7,008 nt of DNA from JBEGTT01 sp041179245. Its GTDB lineage: Bacteria > Pseudomonadota > Gammaproteobacteria > Burkholderiales > Rhodocyclaceae. Below the pieces are notes generated by a model, which worked only from the letters and a program-made list of their open reading frames with translations, was not told the DNA's origin and did not search any database. Made by a program: the position numbers and the translations under genes. Shown one piece after another: positions 4,017 through 7,008 of this stretch. The stretch lies in contig JBEGTT010000088.1 of the NCBI GenBank assembly GCA_041179245.1, positions 1-7,008 of the forward strand, written 5' to 3'. Within the stretch, counting starts at the first letter, position 1. Every line of letters starts with the position of its first letter.

Positions 4017-7008
4017 ATGGCTACCGATAATCAAATCTATACCGCTTCACTGGCGATTTCTCAACTCTATATTGCATCTTTTGGCAGAGTGCTAAATGCA
4101 AGTGAACAGAGCTACTGGACAAACCTACATATCAGCGGTGGCTACTCAAAGAATATGATTTCAGCGGCATTTGTCGCGTCCCCTGAGTTTCAGACCAGGT
4201 ATCCATCAACCCAAAACCCTGGCGATTTTGTAGATGCTATATATTTAAATATCTTTTCTCATGTCGCTGATGCCGCAGGAAAAGCTTACTGGGCGGCCCA
4301 ATTAACAGCAGCATCGAGATCGACTGCAGTTGTTGGGTCAATGATCCTAAACATTATTAGCGGTGCAACTGGCACAGATAATGAACGCATCACGGCACGA
4401 GGAGATTTTGGTGTTTACTGCGCGAACAACGGCATAAGTACCTCAATCGGAACCGCCCAACTTCAAAATATTACCAATACAACAACAGAGGCAACTGCAA
4501 AGTTGGCAGCACAGAATGCAGCTAATGCTGCGACAGCATTGACGCTTGATTTTAATGACGCCACGCACACGTTTTCGATTTCCGGAGCAGCAAAAGAGAA
4601 GATCACATTAAATACCGAGACCGGAGCCATCACTGGAACTGGTGCCAGCACAGCCAAAAGCACAGGGGATAGCTACAAGAAAACAACACTTACCACGATT
4701 AACTTATCGCCATTAACCGGGGATCATGGCGTTGATTTAGTTGCTACCCATGCAACAACACCCGGACTTGCTTACCTCACCGGAAGTTCTGGTTCTGACA
4801 ATCTCACCGTCAGCGATACTGTTCTAAGCGATACAGGTGTAATGTTTGACGGGGGCAAAGGAAATGATGCCATAACGGTTGGTGTGGGTAGCAGCACCCT
4901 AACTGGCGGTGCGGGCAATGACACCTTCGTCGTTAAAGGCGGCACAGCTACCATCACGGATCTAACCTCAGCCGACATCCTCACCGTTAGCAACGACGGA
5001 TTAGTTATTGGCTCCTTGTTGACTGCTAACTATACGGCAGCAACGGGTTCTAGCAATACGGGCAGTACGGTATTACTAAGCAGCAATGGAACCAACATTG
5101 ATCTTTCTGGGTTTACTGGCAGCAATAAGTCTTCAAGTAGTTTTGCATTCCAAGTAAACAACACCATCACAGATACCAAATCAAAAATCACGGCCGTCTA
5201 CACAGGCTCATCGCTTAACGACAGCTTGATGGGTGGGGCAGCTAAGGATTCATTACTAGGCGGAGAGGGCAGCGATTCCTTATCGGGTGGTGCTGGAAAC
5301 AATACACTTAACGGTGGTTCTGGTGATGACACCCTTGTTACTGGTGCCGGTACAGACTCATTAACGGGTGGTGTTGGAAACGATACGTTTGAGTTTTCTA
5401 ATCGTTTTGTTTCTTCTACTCCAATAACCAATCTGGGGGTAATTGCTGATCTTTCGACAGGTGATAGGCTCAGTTTTTACGACATCTTTGGACAAAACTT
5501 CTCCTTTGATAATTCGAAGATTTACACCAAGGTTTATGCAGTAGGGGACGCTAGTGCGCCAACCAGTAGTGCTTACGTAGTACAAACCGGCGCAGGTAAG
5601 GATTATTTGATTGCTTACCAAGGCAAGTCGATCGATATTGGTAAATCGCTAGCCGGAAATTTAAGCTTATGGTCCACTGGTTACACGTTGAAGTGGCTTG
5701 ATGCTCAGAAAAATGTTCAAAGTCAGTACATCAACGACGGAACCGTAACCGTTTTAGGCTTTAACAGCATGGGGGTCGCCCCCGGCGCAACCGGCGCAGT
5801 TGGTACGTCTGCCGCTGATTCCATCACAGGGTCTACACAAAACGATATGTTGACTGCAGGCGCTGATGCTGTCCCGACGGGTGAAGACACCATTACGGTG
5901 GTTGGTTCCAACGTTAACATCCTCAATGGCATGGCAGGAAATGACAACTTGATTGGCGGGGCTAGTTCAGACACGCTCATTGGAGGAGTTGGCACAGACC
6001 TGCTTACCGGTGGTGGTGGCAACGATACTTTCGTATTTAACAAGGGGGATTCCTCTTCGACGGCAAGTAGCGCTGACATCATTTCAGATCTAGCTAGCGG
6101 AAACTCCATTGACCTTTCGAGTATCAGTAAAACGTGGAATTTGTGTAGAACTGGCACTGCGACTGATTTGTCGGGCGCTGGATTAACGTTAACGAAGGGT
6201 TTTGATGTATTTATCGCTTCTGCCGACGCTAAAAAATATTTGGTTTATGAAACCAGTGTCAGCGGTAATAAAACGACGAGTATCGGTAGTTATGAAGCAA
6301 TTCAAATTACAGGCACCAATGCTGCGAAATCCCTTCCTGGAGAGTTAAGCAGTTGGACCATCGTCAATGGATTAATAACCGTCGCAGGCAATGCGCTTGC
6401 ACCCCCAACCATCGACACCGTTGCCAGTGACGACGTAATTAGTAATAGCGAACAAAGCACCACCACTATCACGGGGACCGGAATCGCAGGAGCCACGGTT
6501 GCGTTGACGCTTTGTGCTGGAAATACGCGCTCTGTCGTTGTGGATACTGATGGGACGTGGAGTTATTTGTTGGATACGGCAGACATCACGGCCATGGGGC
6601 AAGGTGTTCAGACCTTAAGTGCCACAGAAGAAGCTGCGACTGGCAAGAAGGTCAGTGACGCCACTACACACAACATCACCGTCGATACGGTTATAGCTTC
6701 GGTGCCGTCCTTCAACACAGTAGCGACGGATGACAAGATTAATGCAGGTGAGACCACAAGCGTAATTAGTGGCAAGGCTCCGGCTGGTTCATCATTAACG
6801 CTGACGCTGGCTTCAAATACCCACACAGTAACGGCAGATGCCAATGGTAAATGGAGCTACACCTTAGCAGCTGTTGATGGCATAACAACCACCACAGTTT
6901 CAACTTACCACGCTGGTTACTACGATCATGGTTCACACACCAACGTGCCTGCTTATACATCCGATGAAACGGTTACGACTACCGTTAGCTCAGATATCAA
7001 AGCGATGG
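4017..7008 (+). CDS. Giant DUF4214/RTX/Ig-like repeat protein, N-terminal 997 codons (3' partial)
   Basis: The frame opens after TAA at 3975-3977; the ATG at 4017 is its first usable start and the frame runs off the right edge. The ribosome site is poor (CGGA at 4005-4008). Residues ~8-140 form a DUF4214 domain of two half-repeats: F-G-R...Y-W-T-N-L...S-P-E-F (22-58) and the degenerate Y-L-N-I-F-S-H-V-A-D-A-A-G-K-A-Y-W (76-92). A helical Ala/Thr-rich linker follows (145-175). RTX nonapeptides G-G-x-G-x-D lie at ~257-306, 405-460 and 601-675, each followed by an [IV]-x-D-L-x-[ST]-[AG]-[DN] stretch (312-321, 475-483, 688-696). Two Ig-like domains of the kind repeated in large adhesins follow: ~796-889 (TVASDDVISNSE, DGTWSY) and ~890-997 (TVATDDKINAGE, NGKWSY). 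There is no Sec signal, consistent with type I export by a C-terminal signal outside the window. It is most likely a secreted or surface adhesin/S-layer-type protein; calcium should fold the RTX parts. It faces the same way as the left RTX gene. Confidence 0.88.
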   Translation, partial: MATDNQIYTASLAISQLYIASFGRVLNASEQSYWTNLHISGGYSKNMISAAFVASPEFQTRYPSTQNPGDFVDAIYLNIFSHVADAAGKAYWAAQLTAASRSTAVVGSMILNIISGATGTDNERITARGDFGVYCANNGISTSIGTAQLQNITNTTTEATAKLAAQNAANAATALTLDFNDATHTFSISGAAKEKITLNTETGAITGTGASTAKSTGDSYKKTTLTTINLSPLTGDHGVDLVATHATTPGLAYLTGSSGSDNLTVSDTVLSDTGVMFDGGKGNDAITVGVGSSTLTGGAGNDTFVVKGGTATITDLTSADILTVSNDGLVIGSLLTANYTAATGSSNTGSTVLLSSNGTNIDLSGFTGSNKSSSSFAFQVNNTITDTKSKITAVYTGSSLNDSLMGGAAKDSLLGGEGSDSLSGGAGNNTLNGGSGDDTLVTGAGTDSLTGGVGNDTFEFSNRFVSSTPITNLGVIADLSTGDRLSFYDIFGQNFSFDNSKIYTKVYAVGDASAPTSSAYVVQTGAGKDYLIAYQGKSIDIGKSLAGNLSLWSTGYTLKWLDAQKNVQSQYINDGTVTVLGFNSMGVAPGATGAVGTSAADSITGSTQNDMLTAGADAVPTGEDTITVVGSNVNILNGMAGNDNLIGGASSDTLIGGVGTDLLTGGGGNDTFVFNKGDSSSTASSADIISDLASGNSIDLSSISKTWNLCRTGTATDLSGAGLTLTKGFDVFIASADAKKYLVYETSVSGNKTTSIGSYEAIQITGTNAAKSLPGELSSWTIVNGLITVAGNALAPPTIDTVASDDVISNSEQSTTTITGTGIAGATVALTLCAGNTRSVVVDTDGTWSYLLDTADITAMGQGVQTLSATEEAATGKKVSDATTHNITVDTVIASVPSFNTVATDDKINAGETTSVISGKAPAGSSLTLTLASNTHTVTADANGKWSYTLAAVDGITTTTVSTYHAGYYDHGSHTNVPAYTSDETVTTTVSSDIKAM
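4785..6041 (+). repeat. Three RTX (GGxGxD) calcium-binding regions
   Basis: The regions are at about 4785-4934, 5229-5396 and 5817-6041. The middle one is the most regular, with runs such as LLGGEGSDSLSGGAGNN at nine-residue spacing, typical of a parallel beta-roll with Ca2+ in the turns. The third is interrupted by a non-repetitive stretch (DMLTAGADAVPTGEDTI) before its regular core. Unlike the left RTX gene, these follow the standard nonapeptide period. Confidence 0.85.
6402..7008 (+). repeat. Tandem bacterial Ig-like domains (start of a series)
   Basis: Two copies begin T-V-A-[ST]-D-D and share A-G-[AS]-[ST] and [DN]-G-[TK]-W-S-Y. Copy 1 ends with D-A-T-T-H-N-I-T-V-D-T. Copy 2 has an unusual His/Tyr-rich stretch, T-Y-H-A-G-Y-Y-D-H-G-S-H (963-974), where copy 1 has G-Q-G-V-Q-T-L-S-A-T. 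The pattern fits the Ig-like repeats of large biofilm adhesins, where many copies usually follow, so more are expected beyond the edge. Confidence 0.75.

Noticed and set aside
3865..4095. Plus-strand open frame of 76 codons overlapping the start of the giant gene
   Set aside because: It overlaps the clear DUF4214 start in another frame, has no recognisable motif, and partly covers the antisense of the relic.
4463..6960. Minus-strand open frames opposite the giant RTX gene (for example 5723-6157)
   Set aside because: They translate to Pro/Ser/Val-rich strings typical of the antisense of Gly/Asp/Thr-rich RTX repeats, and have no independent signals.

Overview
This window looks like an accessory stretch of a Gram-negative (probably proteobacterial) chromosome built around giant repeat-rich RTX-type proteins. 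The evidence is two Ca2+-binding RTX genes of the kind exported by type I secretion, one with an N-terminal DUF4214 domain and Ig-like domains, plus a small lipoprotein with a classic lipobox and a MntA/HepT toxin-antitoxin relic. The genus cannot be read from the sequence. No secretion genes, rRNA, tRNA, IS element or CRISPR array are visible.

Layout. (1) Positions 1-1444, + strand: the 3' part of an RTX protein whose start lies left of the window. It has about twelve degenerate 26-30-residue beta-roll units, then a non-repetitive C-terminal domain containing a canonical EF-hand-type loop. (2) 1464-1498: a strong bidirectional intrinsic terminator between convergent genes. (3) 1523-2674, - strand: a 383-residue acidic protein made of fifteen 18-21-residue W-G-x-V-D-F repeats, with no Arg, Cys or Tyr; I recognise no described family. 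(4) 2869-3123, + strand: an 84-residue lipoprotein. (5) 3124-3326: AT-rich non-coding DNA. (6) 3327-3890, - strand: a composite frame joining the MntA nucleotidyltransferase antitoxin to the C-terminal half of the HepT HEPN toxin, behind what may be a frameshifted remnant of a second nucleotidyltransferase. (7) 4017-7008, + strand: the first 997 codons of a giant protein, DUF4214 then three RTX regions then two Ig-like domains, running off the right edge.

How they fit together. Regions 1 and 7 are probably secreted or cell-surface Ca2+-folded proteins facing the same way. They are separated by a roughly 2.5 kb island of small, unrelated or decayed genes. The repeat protein in region 3 has no Sec signal and an acidic, Cys-free composition, so it could be a further type I substrate or a cytoplasmic scaffold; the sequence does not decide. 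The most novel-looking items are the WGxVDF repeat protein and the in-frame MntA-HepT fusion that keeps both catalytic motifs.
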